From Hymenopus coronatus (lineage: Eukaryota > Arthropoda > Insecta > Mantodea > Hymenopodidae): a stretch of 64,000 bases of DNA. Every line of letters begins with the position of its first letter. The first letter of the stretch is position 1. The stretch spans positions 66,280,765-66,344,764 of the forward strand of contig CM060890.1 in the NCBI GenBank assembly GCA_030762935.1, in the 5' to 3' direction. The position numbers and the translations under genes were made by a program. Under the pieces are notes generated by a model that was not told where the DNA came from, searched no databases, and saw only the letters and a program-made list of their open reading frames with translations. Positions 23,281 through 35,077 of this stretch are shown here, one piece after another.

Positions 23281-24115
23281 CCGATGATTTTTTTTTTTAC
23301 TGTATCATGTACATAAAATGTACACAATAGAAAAGGTATTGTATTCCACATTGGATACTGAGATTTTAACGGAAATACATTGCTTGGTGTTTTTAGAATA
23401 ATGTCCGTGTGTGTGTATGCGCGCGCGCGCGTGTGTATGAACAGTGTAGCTCAAAAACGAAAAATCGGTTAAAAACCAAACTTGATATTTAAGTGTTTTC
23501 CAAGGATGTGACACGAGAATTTTCGTAGTTTTCAAACTACCTTTAACATAGAACATTTTTCAACATTTTCCATTTTCTCAAAAATGGCTTACGATTTTGA
23601 CTGAAATGCCATATATTAAAACTATGTAAATTACAAATAAAATATATAGGTAGGAATAGCCTCTGAAGTCCCTTTCATTCTGGAGGACTTCTGTATAACC
23701 AGTAAGAGGTAGACAAAATGTTATCTACTGCACAAAAATGTAGATCTCGTTAAAACACACAATTTATGTCAGACATGATTATTGTGGAATTAACCATTTC
23801 CAAGATATTCCTTATTATTGGTTTCTATTTTAAAATACTTACACTTTCCTCAAACAGGGTGACGTTATTCCTTTTTCTTCCCTGGTAAAACGAATCAAAC
23901 CTACCTCATAGCGACCATCTTTTAAAAGAATTGACGATCGCTTTAACCTAATATATTCCCTTATTCCTTTGTATTTACAAACCAATATTCAATAAACACA
24001 TTTATGCAAGCGTTTATCTGGATTAATTTGAAGTAGACGAATACACGTGTTTAAGAATAGTTTGTTGTAGAATAGGTAGAGCAACTCATGTGAGCGTAAC
24101 ACTTCAGATTTTTAT
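23281..24115 (+). repeat. R1 repeat, plus, near full length
   Basis: Runs from a degraded start (TTTTTTACTGTATCATGTAC) through a GT/GC microsatellite core (TGTGTATGCGCGCGCG, about 23412) and GATGTGACACGAGAATTTTC to the 3' end ACACTTCAGATTTTT. About 835 bp. Confidence 0.88.
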
Positions 24116-24498
24116 CCTACGTTGCTCCATTCATTTACAGACATACCTGTTCACCATTAGATAACTTTGGCCAGCTTTATCTCAACCAACCAATCACAGA
24201 GCGATAGGAACTTTTGAGTACATATTTTGTTGTTTCCGCGTTTCCTTCATTAGTATAGTAAGTTAGTTTTCCTGTCCGGAATGTATGCAAAAGCCGGTAA
24301 TATATAATTGCTAGTGTTGAAGGATGGGGTTGGTCTTTTTTCGTTTGTTCATCTTTTAATCAGGCCGTGTAAATGACAGGGACACGCGCACCGGGTGGTT
24401 AGGGCCCTCCCCAGAACATTTTAAAAAATTTAGCTTTAAAAGTTTAGCCTTAGAGGTAAAACACATTTGAAGCAATATAGCAAAAGGGGAAAATAAAT
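24116..24498. other. unassigned stretch
   Basis: Nothing recognised. Confidence 0.35.
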
Positions 24499-24767
24499 AA
24501 TAGTATATCTAAAATAAGAACTAAAGCTTTCCTGGCGACGTGCTAATTCAAAACCTTCTCGGGCTTCTAGCCAGGTAAAAACTTGGCTTGATCTCGCGAA
24601 CCAATCAGATGTTAGCTTCATCCCAGCTCTTATAAATACCAGTCTCCGCAAGCTCAAACCATCAGTTCACCCTGAAGACGAGGAAGATGCACTTCTTCGA
24701 AACGTTGGTGTCAAGCCAAGTTTTTACCTGGCTAGAAGCCCGAGAAGGTTTTGAAATAGTATATCTA
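24499..24767. mobile_element. 243-bp hairpin element with 13-bp target-site duplication
   Basis: The direct repeat AATAGTATATCTA occurs at 24499-24511 and 24755-24767 and brackets a 243-bp insertion. Inside are perfect 45-bp inverted arms at 24547-24591 and 24711-24755 (outer TTCAAAACCTTCTCGGGC, inner AAACTTGGCTTGA) around a 119-bp loop. The loop ends with CTGAAGA, a 7-bp stem (GAGGAAG/CTTCTTC) and GAAAC, resembling the core of hammerhead-type motifs known from Penelope-like retroelements. No coding capacity. The exact class is inferred. Confidence 0.75.
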
Positions 24768-24769
24768 GT

Positions 24770-25178
24770 ACTAATATTTATTATTGATGGTGAGGAGTTT
24801 GTGCGGTTTGTCGACAGATTGGGTGTATAGACGTTGCATACCCAGTGCCTTGGACATAAACAAACCACGCGATGTGACCAATCAGGAACCTGTCTACCCA
24901 CCTACGCTCGCAGTCGAGTAAATTTCGTGAAGCGCCTCTCGTCTTATATTTTTTTATATTTTGAACAACTGAACAAAAAATATTTCCAGCAGTGAAAGAA
25001 AATATACAAAACTAGTTGTGAATTAAATATTGTATGTACCAAAAAATCCTAATATCTTTGCTCGCATTAAAAGAAAGAAAGAAAAAAGATACTTGCCTTA
25101 TGCAAAAAGAGCACCCATATGAAGAGTGAATATATCAATTTTCTTTCTACGTAAATTTTTACTTAAATGATTAAGTCC
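24770..25178. other. unassigned stretch
   Basis: No exon or repeat terminus recognised; a short AAAGAAAG-rich run lies near 25070. Confidence 0.35.
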
Positions 25179-25179
25179 A

Positions 25180-27037
25180 TTTTACCTTTTCTACACGTAC
25201 CCAAATACTGAATAAATCAATTTCTTTTCCACGTATATTTTACTTAAATGATAAAGTCCATTTTTACTTTCTCTAAATGTATATATACATAGTGTATAGA
25301 GAAGGTAGCTTGCATTCCACCCAAAAATTCGATACCGAGATTTCACCGGAAATAGAAATTTTAGGATCCTCTGTATCCAAAATTAGCATTTATAGAAAAA
25401 TTTCCATATAATTTTTTATTACTTTCTCTATACGCACTAAGTACATAGTGTATAGAGAATGTACTGCGCTCCACCAAAAAATTCCATACCTAGATTTCAC
25501 CGGAAATATATGTTTTAGGGTCCCCTGTATCAAAAAAAAGTATTTTCAGAAAAAAGGTCCGTGTGTGTGTCGGTGTGTCTGTGAACACGATAACTCAAAA
25601 CCGAAAAGTCGGTAAAATACCCAACTTGGTATTTAAGTTTAGTATATTCCGGGCATGCGACACGAAGATTTTGAGAAAAATCCCCCACTCCAAACTAACC
25701 TTTACATGGAACTTTTTTCGAAAATTTTGATTTTCTAAAAAATGGCTCCAACGATTTTGATTAAAATATCGTATATTAAAGATATTTACCTGACAAATAA
25801 AATGTATATTTTGAATTTTCTGGGAATAGCCTTTGAAGACTACTTTATTCTGAGTGAATTTTACGGAATTTTGCATAAGTGCTAAACCGTAAGAGAGAGA
25901 CAAAAACTTACCACACAAAAAATGTAGAGCACATTAAAACACACAATTTATGTTGTATACATTTTTTCGTGGAGTTGATTGTTTTTGAGATATTCCTTGT
26001 TTTTGGTTTAAGCTATAAAATCTTATATTTTTCTCATACAGGACTTTATGAACTCGTGTCCATACAAACAAAGGAACTTCAGTCAACTAGCAACCGGTAT
26101 TTGACTATCACTTTAACCTATAGTACTCCCTTATTTCGCTTCTACTTACAAGAAAGCAAGAAATAAGAATATTCTAATTTTTTCTCAATTAGCAGAAAGT
26201 AAATAGAAGCATAAGCTTTTTAAAAATAATTTATTCCAGAGATGTAGAGAAAGTCATGTGAATAGAACACATAAGATTTTTTTATTTTTAATTTTATGGA
26301 AATTAATACTATATGTGAGAGAGAATGTGTATGTGGAACACGATAACTCAAAAACAAAAAGTCGGTAGAATACCAAATTTGGTATATAAGTTTAATATAT
26401 TCCAAAGATGCAACACGAAGATTTTGTGGAAAATCACCCCACCCAAAACTAGCCTTTGCATTAAAAATTTTTCAAAAATTTTGACTTTCACAAAAAAAAA
26501 CAAACAAAAAAAAACCCAACAAAACTAACGATTTTGATTAAAATACAGTATATTATTACACCTATTTACAAGACAAGTAAAATGCACATCTTGAATTTAC
26601 TGAGAATAGCCTCTGAAGATATCTTTATTCTGGGCAAAATTTGCTGGACTTTGCATAACTAGTAAACCGTAAGAAATAGAAAAAAACTTACAACCCCAAA
26701 AAATTAGAACTCGTTGAAACACAATTTATGTCATATACATTTTTTGTGCAGTTGGCCACTTTTGAGATATTCCTTGTTATTAGTTTAAACTTTTCACATA
26801 CAGGAATTTGTCAACTCCTAGCAATGCAAAGAAACAGATTTCATCCACATGGCAACTAGCTTTTAAAAGAGTTGACTATCATTTTAGCTAAGTGTATTTC
26901 ATTATTTCCCTTCTACTTACAAGAAAGCATTTCTGCTAATGTTTATCTCGATTAGCATGAAGTAGAATAAACTTTTAATAATAATTTGTTACAGAGATGT
27001 AGAGAAAGTCATGTGAATGGAACACATCAGATTTTTT
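25180..27037 (+). repeat. consecutive R1 copies, plus (starts near 25180, 25261, 25424; ends near 26283 and 27037)
   Basis: A truncated start (about 25180), a second truncated copy (25261-25423), then a near-complete copy (25424-26283: TACTTTCTCTATACGCAC to GAACACATAAGATTTTTTT). A 5'-shortened fourth copy follows to AACACATCAGATTTTTTG at 27037. The palindrome AAGTACATAGTGTATAGAG is clear at 25449-25467. Confidence 0.88.
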
Positions 27038-27039
27038 GT

Positions 27040-27675
27040 TTTTTGCCAATCAAATCTGTCCAGATGACAATGGCGATGGAAATGACAATCTCAATTTGTG
27101 TAAGCTCTTGTAATGAAGTTAAAGATGTTTAATTGCTTAGTTCCCTTTGTGAAGAAAAATCATTTCAATTTCCTCTTAACTGAATCAATTTTGAAAGGTG
27201 GTTAAGATACAAAATGAACATTTTTCCAGGAACTTGCAAAAACTATTCAAGGGTAACAATTGAAGATAATTGCAATTTGAAAACATTGAAAACTGACAAA
27301 TATTTCTGTATTCTATTTGCATAACAGCTTAAATTTATAATTTTACACACTGACTTAAATATCTGTAACTAAACAGTTCTTGTTTCATCACAATAGTTTC
27401 TAATTAGGTATACTGATATCTATCAAGTACAACAATCTTTCTATCAACTGCAGTGAATCTCCAACATTAGGAACTAATGCTTTCTGTTTAAAAGATTAAT
27501 ATGGTTAATTTATCTTGGGGATCTTCAGACATTTCTAAAAGCTCTCTATAGATTCTGTTTGTTCATCATACTTGAGGAGTTTTCAGTTGTCTTCTATATT
27601 CTTTGCATTGATGGCACTGTATTTATGGCACTCTTCCTGCTAAGGTGAGCCTAAAGGTATTTACTTATTGTCAAG
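27040..27675. other. unassigned stretch with a short repeat shared with about 35100-35230
   Basis: Sequence at about 27060-27180 resembles, in reverse complement, 35100-35230 (shared ATTGTCATC...CAGATTTG and TTAAACATCTTT blocks). Both lie next to R1 material. No coding signal. Confidence 0.4.
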
Positions 27676-27677
27676 TC

Positions 27678-28182
27678 CCATTTTTACTTTCTCTACACAT
27701 GCTATGTATATAACATATAGTGAGGGTATTGTATTCCACCCAAACATTTTATACAGAGATTTCATTGGAAATACATGTTTGAGACACCCTGAATAATAAA
27801 AAAAAAATTTTTAGAAAAAGATGATTAAATACCATATTTGATGTTCAAGAAAATCCCCTCATCCCAGACTAACCTTTACAAGTATTGATTTTCTCAAAAA
27901 TGGCTCTAATGATTTTGATTATAATACTGTATATAAAATATATATCTTGAATTTTCTGGGCCTCTGAAGAACTCTTTGTTCTGGATGAATTTGGCTGAAT
28001 TTTGCACAACTAGTAACCTGTAAGTGATAGACAAAAACTGTAAATCTCGTTAAAGCACAAGATTTGAACTTTTTTGTGGAGTTTACCTTTTTTGAGATAT
28101 TCCTTGTTATTGGTTTGTTTCAAAAGCTATAAACCTTCTTGTACACAAATTGGTCAACTCCTGGCTATGCAAAGAATATATA
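27678..28182 (+). repeat. R1 repeat, plus, internally deleted
   Basis: Starts CATTTTTACTTTCTCTACAC and carries GGTATTGTATTCCACCC. The microsatellite/CAGCATAGCTC block is lost. Ends near GGCTATGCAAAGAATAT. Confidence 0.82.
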
Positions 28183-28221
28183 TATAATAGTTTGCTTATA
28201 TATGAGACACATATCAACAAA

Positions 28222-28795
28222 TATTCTGATGTGTTATAATCACATGATTTTCTTTTCTTTACCCTCTATCGTTTATTAGTGGGTAAGCAAACTATTCTTA
28301 CCAAATTTTATTTCTACCTACATCAGATTAATAATTGAGATAAACCTTTGCAACAGTACACATTTTGTATTGGATACAAACAGAATAGCAATAGTCAAAT
28401 GTTTAAAACTTTATGATATTTAAAATTCTGTACTCTTTCCATGCAATCGTGAGCAACAACTGAGCATCCAAAGGACTTTTGAAAATATTGAATAATTTCC
28501 ACCAATAATCTCGGGAATGGTTATGGCACAGATAAGTTATTTAAAATAAATTGTGCGTTTTAAAGAAATCTGCAATTTCCTGTGGAGTGTGTTTGTATCT
28601 ATCGCTAAACATTTACCAGTTACACAGATTATGAAAAATTCCTATGAGCGAAGAGGACTTCACAGGCTATTTCCAAAAAATTCATGATATAAATGTTATT
28701 TTTATGTAAATATCTTTAATACATGTTATTTTAATGAAAATCTTTTTAACCATTTTGAGAAAATAGAAAATATGTGCGCACACATGCAAACGCAC
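28222..28795 (-). repeat. R1 repeat, minus, decayed
   Basis: Begins CTGATGTGTTATAATCACATG (28230) and ends with an ACACATGCAAACACACAC microsatellite near 28790. The middle 28365-28540 is poorly recognisable. Confidence 0.7.
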
Positions 28796-28799
28796 ACAT

Positions 28800-29246
28800 G
28801 CAAACACACACAAGACAGACAGAAACAGACTTACACATATACCTTTAATTTTTTTTTAATTCAGGTTCCTCTTATTATACATATTAAGAAACTAAAAGCC
28901 AAACATAATCTTACTGTAATGATGCAAGAGCACAAACACCAGAATCAGAATAATGTTTCAACTATTGCTCTCACTTCTGCATCTTACTGACTACTCCTCG
29001 AAGATCAACACACCCAAAGCAAGTCAGCCAACATAAGCTACCCATACCAAGTTAGGCAAGCAGCCTACTTATTTATTTTTTATTTACTACACATAAATCA
29101 ATGTTACTTAAGCTTATATTTATATTATTTGTCCCCAGTTTTTAGCTGTTATGAGATTAATTACAATGCAGCATCTTTATTTAAAATTAATTTCCTGGAT
29201 GGTGAGGAAGGGTGTGCATCAGCTCCACTCCTCCCTCTTTACATGC

Positions 29247-29312
<66 letters not shown>

Positions 29313-29955
29313 GAATAATTCCAGGAAGTGCACACTGCAAACAAAATTTCTTTCAATAGTCCCTAAATTCAATTTTAATTTTAGCAATTGAAGCTCAGGA
29401 AGAAAGAAACTGACAACTGGCAAATGCAAAACCATCTACAGAAGAATGTCTTCATAAAAACAAGATACAGATATCCTCTAAGTAAGGAATAACAGAATTA
29501 ATCAAATACAACTGATTGTTGATGTATGGCATCCCTGTCTGCAAAATGTGATATCCTGGCACCCTTCATGAGCCAAACTTTTATTCTTAGAATTTCTAAT
29601 TTTAAATCAAATTTCACAATAAAATTATTTCCTTCCAAATATTTTCCAAGTAAACACCTATGACAATGAAACTTGCTTTTGTACACTTAAAACTTACTCA
29701 TTATTTCCCTCAAAAAATAGTATACCTCAATGTTGGGAAGTGTCACTGTAATCCCAACAAAGCTTTATTGCTAACAATAAATTCATTCCTTAAATATTAC
29801 TGTTAGTAATGATAGCAAGCAAAGGAGTTAGGTTTTTAAATAAGCATTCAGTGTAATTTGAGAGATTGTGAATAGATTCAGTCATGTGTCTTGTGTTGAA
29901 TGGGTATTCTTAATATAATGGACTAAGAACTTTCAGTTTTAACAGTGATTGGGAG
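28800..29955. other. unassigned stretch with an (AT)n microsatellite
   Basis: An (AT)n run lies at 29249-29309. The Ile/Tyr-rich open frames on both strands across it (29129-29435) are translations of the microsatellite. No exon recognised. Confidence 0.5.
29249..29309. repeat. (AT)n microsatellite
   Basis: About 60 bases of pure AT dinucleotide. Confidence 0.95.
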
Positions 29956-29959
29956 GAGC

Positions 29960-30510
29960 AGTATTGTTTTGTGGAATTCAGAGGAAAACTTGTGTGTTTT
30001 TTATGTAACAGTAGTGTGTCTGTTCCCAATAAGAGTAATGCAGAACATTTTTTGACAAATCACACAAATTTTAGTAGTGAATTTCCTGTTAATCCTGGAT
30101 TACAAAAACACAAAGTTAGAGGCTTAAATGTACATTAGCATTACAGCAAATAGTACTTGCAAAAAACAGCTCAGCAAAATACCAACATGACAATCACCTC
30201 TTACAAAGTCTGTTAGGTTTTAGCAAAACGGATACAACCGTTCAGTGGCAGGGAAATAGTTAAGAAACAATGATCAGTGCCATGGAACATCTGTTCGATG
30301 GTCACAAAGATAAATCTGCACTTACGTCTTCTATAAAAGGACTTCAATTGTCTCACCAAATTGTTCCTAGATGTGTTGAACAGATTTCTAAGAATTTAGA
30401 ATCTCAATTATATCAAGACCTGCAGGTGTGTGAATATTTTTCACTTTGACGAAAGCACTGATATTACTTATATTGGTTAGTTATGCTCATTTATTAGAAT
30501 GGTCTTTATT
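29960..30510 (+). pseudogene. hAT-superfamily transposase remnant (zinc-finger N-terminus to catalytic DE-S-TD motif)
   Basis: Broken frames read like the N-terminal half of an hAT transposase of the kind related to SCAND3/GTF2I-repeat-like host proteins. First comes a zinc-finger-like CFLCNSS...NAEHFLTNH with FSSEFPVNP (about 29990-30100). Next is AKRIQPFSGREIVK (about 30220-30262), then IKGLQLSHQIVPR (about 30337-30375) and ISKNLESQLYQDLQVCEYFSL (split here as 388-onward), and finally FDESTDITYIG with the first catalytic acidic motif (about 30446-30478). Stops and frame changes are frequent, so it is a fossil. An R1 copy follows at once at about 30545. The C-terminal dimerisation region is absent. 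Confidence 0.72.
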
Positions 30511-30544
30511 TATTAAAACGGTCTTTCATGACTTTACAGTTAAA

Positions 30545-31168
30545 GAGGAATTTGTAAAAGTGCTGCCACTTCATGAGAAAAGTTTAAGTATTTTGAAACT
30601 GAAACCAATAACAAGGAATATATCGAAAACAGTCAACTCCAGGAAAAAAATGTATGTAACACAAATTGTGTATTTTAAGGTCTCTACATTTTTGGTGCAG
30701 GAAGTTTTTGTCTCTCTCTTACGGTTTACAAGAAAATTATGCAAAATTAAAAAAAATTCATCCAGAATAAAGAGGTCTTTAGGGACTATTCGCAGAAAAT
30801 TCAAGATATATTTTATTTGTCATGTAAAGGTCTTAAATATAAGAGATTTTAATAAAAATTGTTAGAGCCGTTTTGAAGAAATAAAAATTTTCTAAATTTT
30901 TTCCATGTAAAGGGTAGTTGGGAGTGGGGGGGATTTTCTTGAAAATCTTTGTTGCATCCTTGGGAGATACTGAATCTAAATATCTAGTTTGTACTTCACA
31001 GACTTTGCCTTTTTGAGATATGCTGCCACAGACACAAACAGACCTTTTTCTAGAAATGCCTATTTTTTGTTCAGGGTATCTCAAAACATGTATTTCTGGT
31101 GAAATCTTGGTATCGACAATACCTTCTCTATACACTATATTCATAGTAATGTAGAGAAAGTAAAAAGC
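30545..31168 (-). repeat. R1 repeat, minus
   Basis: Enters mid-element (AAACTGAAACCAATAACAAG, about 30596) and ends with the palindromic terminus CTTCTCTATACACTATATTC...GTAGAGAAAGTAAAAA at about 31125-31168. The 139-codon plus frame 30446-30865 is mostly a reading of this copy. Confidence 0.85.
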
Positions 31169-31224
31169 CTAGAATCCAAGAAAAGTATAAGAAAATGGTC
31201 TGAGAGCACTAAATATGTTTGTGT

Positions 31225-32150
31225 CAATTGAACAAAACTAAAAAAATTGTATGCACTACATTCACATGGCTTTCTCCACTCTTGTACAAACTGTTTTTAA
31301 ATTTAGGTTAATTCTTCTGCTCACTTCTTTTTCAATTCAAATTTACACATTCATTTTATTGTCAGGTACAACAGATAAAGTGATCAGTTGTTTTAGAGTG
31401 TACTATTGTGAAACTTAGAAATTCATACCCTTTGAAATACTAAGAGAAAACATATTTGTATGATTTTCTCTACCTACTCATCCATAAACTATTTTTATCA
31501 CATATGTGCATCACCTTATTTAAAATAAACAATTTCAGAAGTAGTTTTATTACACGTATTCATGTAGGTACAAGACAATTCACTGGACTTAAGCAATCAT
31601 CAAAATTTTTACAAGTGATGGCTCTGGAATTCCTTGATATTTACAAGATCATGGGGAAAAAAACAACTTTCCACACTTAAAGTTAACCTTTTGAAAATGC
31701 AAACCAACAATGAAGTATATCTTGGAAATGGTAAATACCACAAAAAATGTTGTTTGACATAAATTATATTATTTTAACAAAATCTTCAGATTTTTGTATA
31801 GTAAGATTTTGTATATCTCTCACTTTATCAATTATACAAAAATTTTCTCAATTCAGAGAAAAGTCAAGAAATATATTTCATATGCCATGTAAATATTTTA
31901 AACATGTGATATTTTAAGCAAAATCAAAGAGAAAATAAAAGTTTCCATTTAAGTTAGGTGGGTGATATTTTCTTGAGGATCTCTTGGAAGATATGCAACT
32001 TAAATACAAAGTTTGACATTTAAGCAACTTAAAATTGTTTAGCTATGTTATTCTCTGGCTTTGATTCAGAGTGTCTCAACATTTATTATAAAAGAAAAAT
32101 AGAAAAAAAATTAAAAAGTCTGTTAAATGGCAATTTCATACTTGAATCAA
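31225..32150 (-). repeat. R1 pieces, minus, decayed
   Basis: 31255-31330 has the 5'-side landmark CATTCACATGGCTTTCTCC. 31715-32110 has AATTTATA-rich R1 core with GATTTTCTTGAGGATC-like and AACTTAAATACAAAGTTTG. The space between is unrelated. Confidence 0.6.
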
Positions 32151-32179
32151 GCAGTTAACAAGTGCATGAAGATTTTGAT

Positions 32180-32436
32180 GCCCGCCTGGGTAGTGTGGTG
32201 GTAGCGTGTCTGCCACATATTCAACAGGTCATGAGTTTGAATCTCACTTAGGGCGAGTTACCCGGATAAGTTTTTTTTTTTGTTTTTTTCCCCCTTATCC
32301 TGAGAAGTTGAATGTCGAGTAACTTTAAGCTCCATAGACCCTGAGATCATTTGAGCACCATTTCATTCATCGTCCGATATGACCAAGCAAGTTAAAGGAT
32401 GTTAAGCTAAAAAAAAAAAGAAAAAAAAAAAAAAAA
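32180..32436 (+). repeat. S1 SINE, plus, full length with poly-A tail
   Basis: GCCCGCCTGGGTAGTGTGG head, B-box-like GAGTTTGAATCTC, body TTAAGCTCCATAGACC and AAGTTAAAGGATGTTAA, poly-A tail 32408-32436 with one G. No clear target duplication seen. Confidence 0.9.
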
Positions 32437-32498
32437 GTATGTCATTTTAAGGTCAACATATGGCATCCATTTGCCCTCACGTGATTAAAAGCTGCACA

Positions 32499-32638
32499 TT
32501 TTTACTTTCTCTAAAGGCACTATGTACATAGTGTATACAGAATGTATTGCACTCTACCAAAAAATTTGATACCGAGATTTCACCGGAAATATATGTTTTA
32601 GGGTCCCCTTTATCTAAAGAAAGCATTTTCGGAAAAAG

Positions 32639-32675
<37 letters not shown>

Positions 32676-33376
32676 CACAATAACTCAAAAACGAAAAGGT
32701 AAAATACCAAACCTGGTATTTAAGTTTAGTATCTTCCAGGGATGCGACACGAAGATTTTGAGAAAAATCCTCCCACCCTCAATTACCCTTTACATGGAAC
32801 TTTTTTCGAAAATTTTGATTTTCTCAAAAATGGCTCTAATGATTTTGATTAAAATTTCGTATATTAAAGATATTTACCTGACAAATATAATGCATATTTT
32901 GAATTTTCTGGGAATAGCGTCTGAGGAGTAGTTTATTCTGGATGAATTTTACTAAATTTTGAATAACTGCTAAACCGTAAGAGATGGACAAAAACTTACT
33001 ACACAAAAAATGTAGAGCACGTTAAAACACACAAGCTATGTTATATACATTTTATTCGTGGAGTTTGTCGTTTTTGTGACATTCCTTATTTTTGGTTTCT
33101 GCTATGAAAAACTTATACATTTCTCATACAGGAATTTGTCAACTGCTGTCCATACAAACAAAGGAACTTCAGTGACATAGCAACCAACTTTTGATTATCA
33201 CTTTAACCTATGGTACTCCCTTATTTCACCTCTACTTACAAGGAAGCAAGCAATATGGCTATTTCTGCTAATGTTTTACTGATTAGCATAAAGTAAATAG
33301 AAGTATAAGCTTTTCAAGAATAATTTGTAGCAGGGATATAGAGAAAGTCATGTGAATGGTACACATCAGATTTTTA
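32499..33376 (+). repeat. R1 repeat, plus, full-length reference copy (878 bp)
   Basis: Shows all R1 landmarks. Start TTTTTACTTTCTCTAAAGG; perfect palindrome CTATGTACATAG at 32520-32531. Then TTTGATACCGAGATTTCACC, a (GT)n core at 32641-32672 and TCTTCCAGGGATGCGACACG. Near the 3' end ATATAGAGAAAGTCATGTG is followed by ACACATCAGATTTTT. No open frame over about 95 codons and no direct flanking duplication. Confidence 0.9.
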
Positions 33377-33379
33377 TAA

Positions 33380-34095
33380 ATGGCATAATAGATATGTTGA
33401 AAGACCATGTAACAAAGACAATGCAATATGATAGTAATTAGAAAGGGAGCACACCTAATAATGAATGCTAGAAGAATCATAAATATTTAAGTTTTATAAA
33501 TGGAATGCATTGGTAAATATTTTATGTTGGAAGTTTGCAAGCTTGCTAGGTCAGTGCTGTGCTTGCATAGAACCTTCCCCTCTTACCTCCTTGATGGTTG
33601 GAGATCCTAACGCTTTTGACCTGCTCCATGCTGTGTTTCAGTACCACATAGTATTTAATGAACTCATTATGAGTATTATTCCTTTTCCTCATAAACACTT
33701 TGACAGCAGACAAAACAATGCCGGAACACAGCTCCAGAATTTAAATACTCATTGAAATTATTAAATATCTATTTCAGCATTTTAGCATAATAATTGTTTA
33801 TTATAATTATAAACTGACGCATGCAACGGAGTGTTATTCTTATGCCTCAGTTTCTTTAAAGAAAAAGCTGACTGAACTATTAGTTCAAGTTGGCACAATG
33901 CTCCATTTCTATGAATGTGAAGCAAGCCATACTTATTACAATTGCATATGGTTCACATTGTGACAAAGTGTTATGTTGTGTAGAAGTTATTCAGTGTATC
34001 TTTTCAGTTTATTTTCAAGTGTGAAGCATAATTTATTATAGTTCACCTTCATTTGTGTATGTATATGTTAATTTCATTGGTAAGAAAGTTTTAGC
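33380..34095. other. unassigned stretch
   Basis: The 81-codon frame at 33510-33755 has no recognised motif; nothing else seen. Confidence 0.4.
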
Positions 34096-34099
34096 CAAT

Positions 34100-34354
34100 A
34101 TATAATGAACTGTTACATCCATTTCTAAGAAAACCAAAATTTTCAAAAAGTTTTCCATGTAAAGTGTAGTTGGGGTGGGGAGATATTTTTTGAAAATCTT
34201 TGTGTCACATACTTGGAACATACTAAACTTCAATACCCAGTTTGGTATCTAACAGAATTTTCATTTTTGAACTATGCTGTGCACACACAGAACTTTTTCT
34301 AAAAATCTAATGTGTTCCATTCATATGACTTTCTCTACATCTCTGTAACAAATT
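34100..34354 (-). repeat. R1 pieces, minus, split by an inverted-repeat transposon
   Basis: 34130-34290 holds TTTTCCATGTAAAGTGTAG and AATACCCAGTTTGG. 34308-34354 holds the R1 terminus CTAATGTGTTCCATTCATATG...CTACATCTCTGTAACAAATT. The expected continuation ATTATTG lies on the far side of the transposon at 35080. Confidence 0.8.
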
Positions 34355-35077
34355 GAGGGGCTCAGCGCCAGAGGGAGCTATCCCACAAATAGCTAAATTT
34401 GAGAAAAAAGGAGTTTTATTAGAGTTATTGATTTGGTGAAAAATGTAATATTAAGGTACAACTTTTTTAAATCCAGTATTTGATCCACATTTTGAAATGT
34501 CCTAGAAAATACAAAAATGTGATATTTAACAGTTTCTTTTATTTATTTAGCACTGCAAACTGTATTATTTACTAAAAATTTACTTATGCAGAGAGAGAAA
34601 CTAAACATGGTATTATTCATATTCCTCACCATTGTTTCTTTTTCGTTTAGCAACAACTTTTTTCCATATGTTTTGCTTGCATATTCATTTCTTTCCTTCA
34701 CTAGCTATACTGTTTACCTCCATTTTGAAAAACAGAATAATCTGCAGCATAGTATAATGCCTAAAATGTCAACTATTTACACAATATTCTTAATGTTTAA
34801 TTCTGTTTCACGTATTAAGGCCTAAAATCATTATTTCTTGGCCTATAGTTTAAACAATAAACAATACTATTAAAATAGTTAAAGTTCTGTAAGTTTGTTG
34901 GCATTGTTCTTTAAATAGCAGGCAACTTCATAGTGGGATATCCCCATCTGGCACTCTAAAACAGTTAATATTACCAAGATTTCTAGAGACATGAGAGACA
35001 GCAGAAGCTGTCTAAAAACAAAAAAATCCCATTTTTTCACAATGTGTGGGATAGCTCCCTCTGGCACTGAGCCCCTC
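34355..35077. mobile_element. 723-bp non-autonomous DNA transposon with 33-bp terminal inverted repeats and AATT duplication
   Basis: Left end GAGGGGCTCAGCGCCAGAGG and right end (reverse complement) GAGGGGCTCAGTGCCAGAGG continue in parallel to TATCCCACA, giving 33 bp with one mismatch. AATT flanks both ends (34351-34354 and 35078-35081). It sits inside an R1 copy, whose uninterrupted versions read ACAAATTATT, so the duplication is exactly AATT. The interior (AT-rich, 79-codon frame at most) has no transposase, so it is a MITE. A 4-bp duplication excludes hAT (8 bp) and mariner (TA). The superfamily is unresolved. Confidence 0.88.

Noticed and set aside
29129..29435. Open frames with long Ile-Tyr runs on both strands
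   Set aside because: They read the (AT)n microsatellite at 29249-29309.
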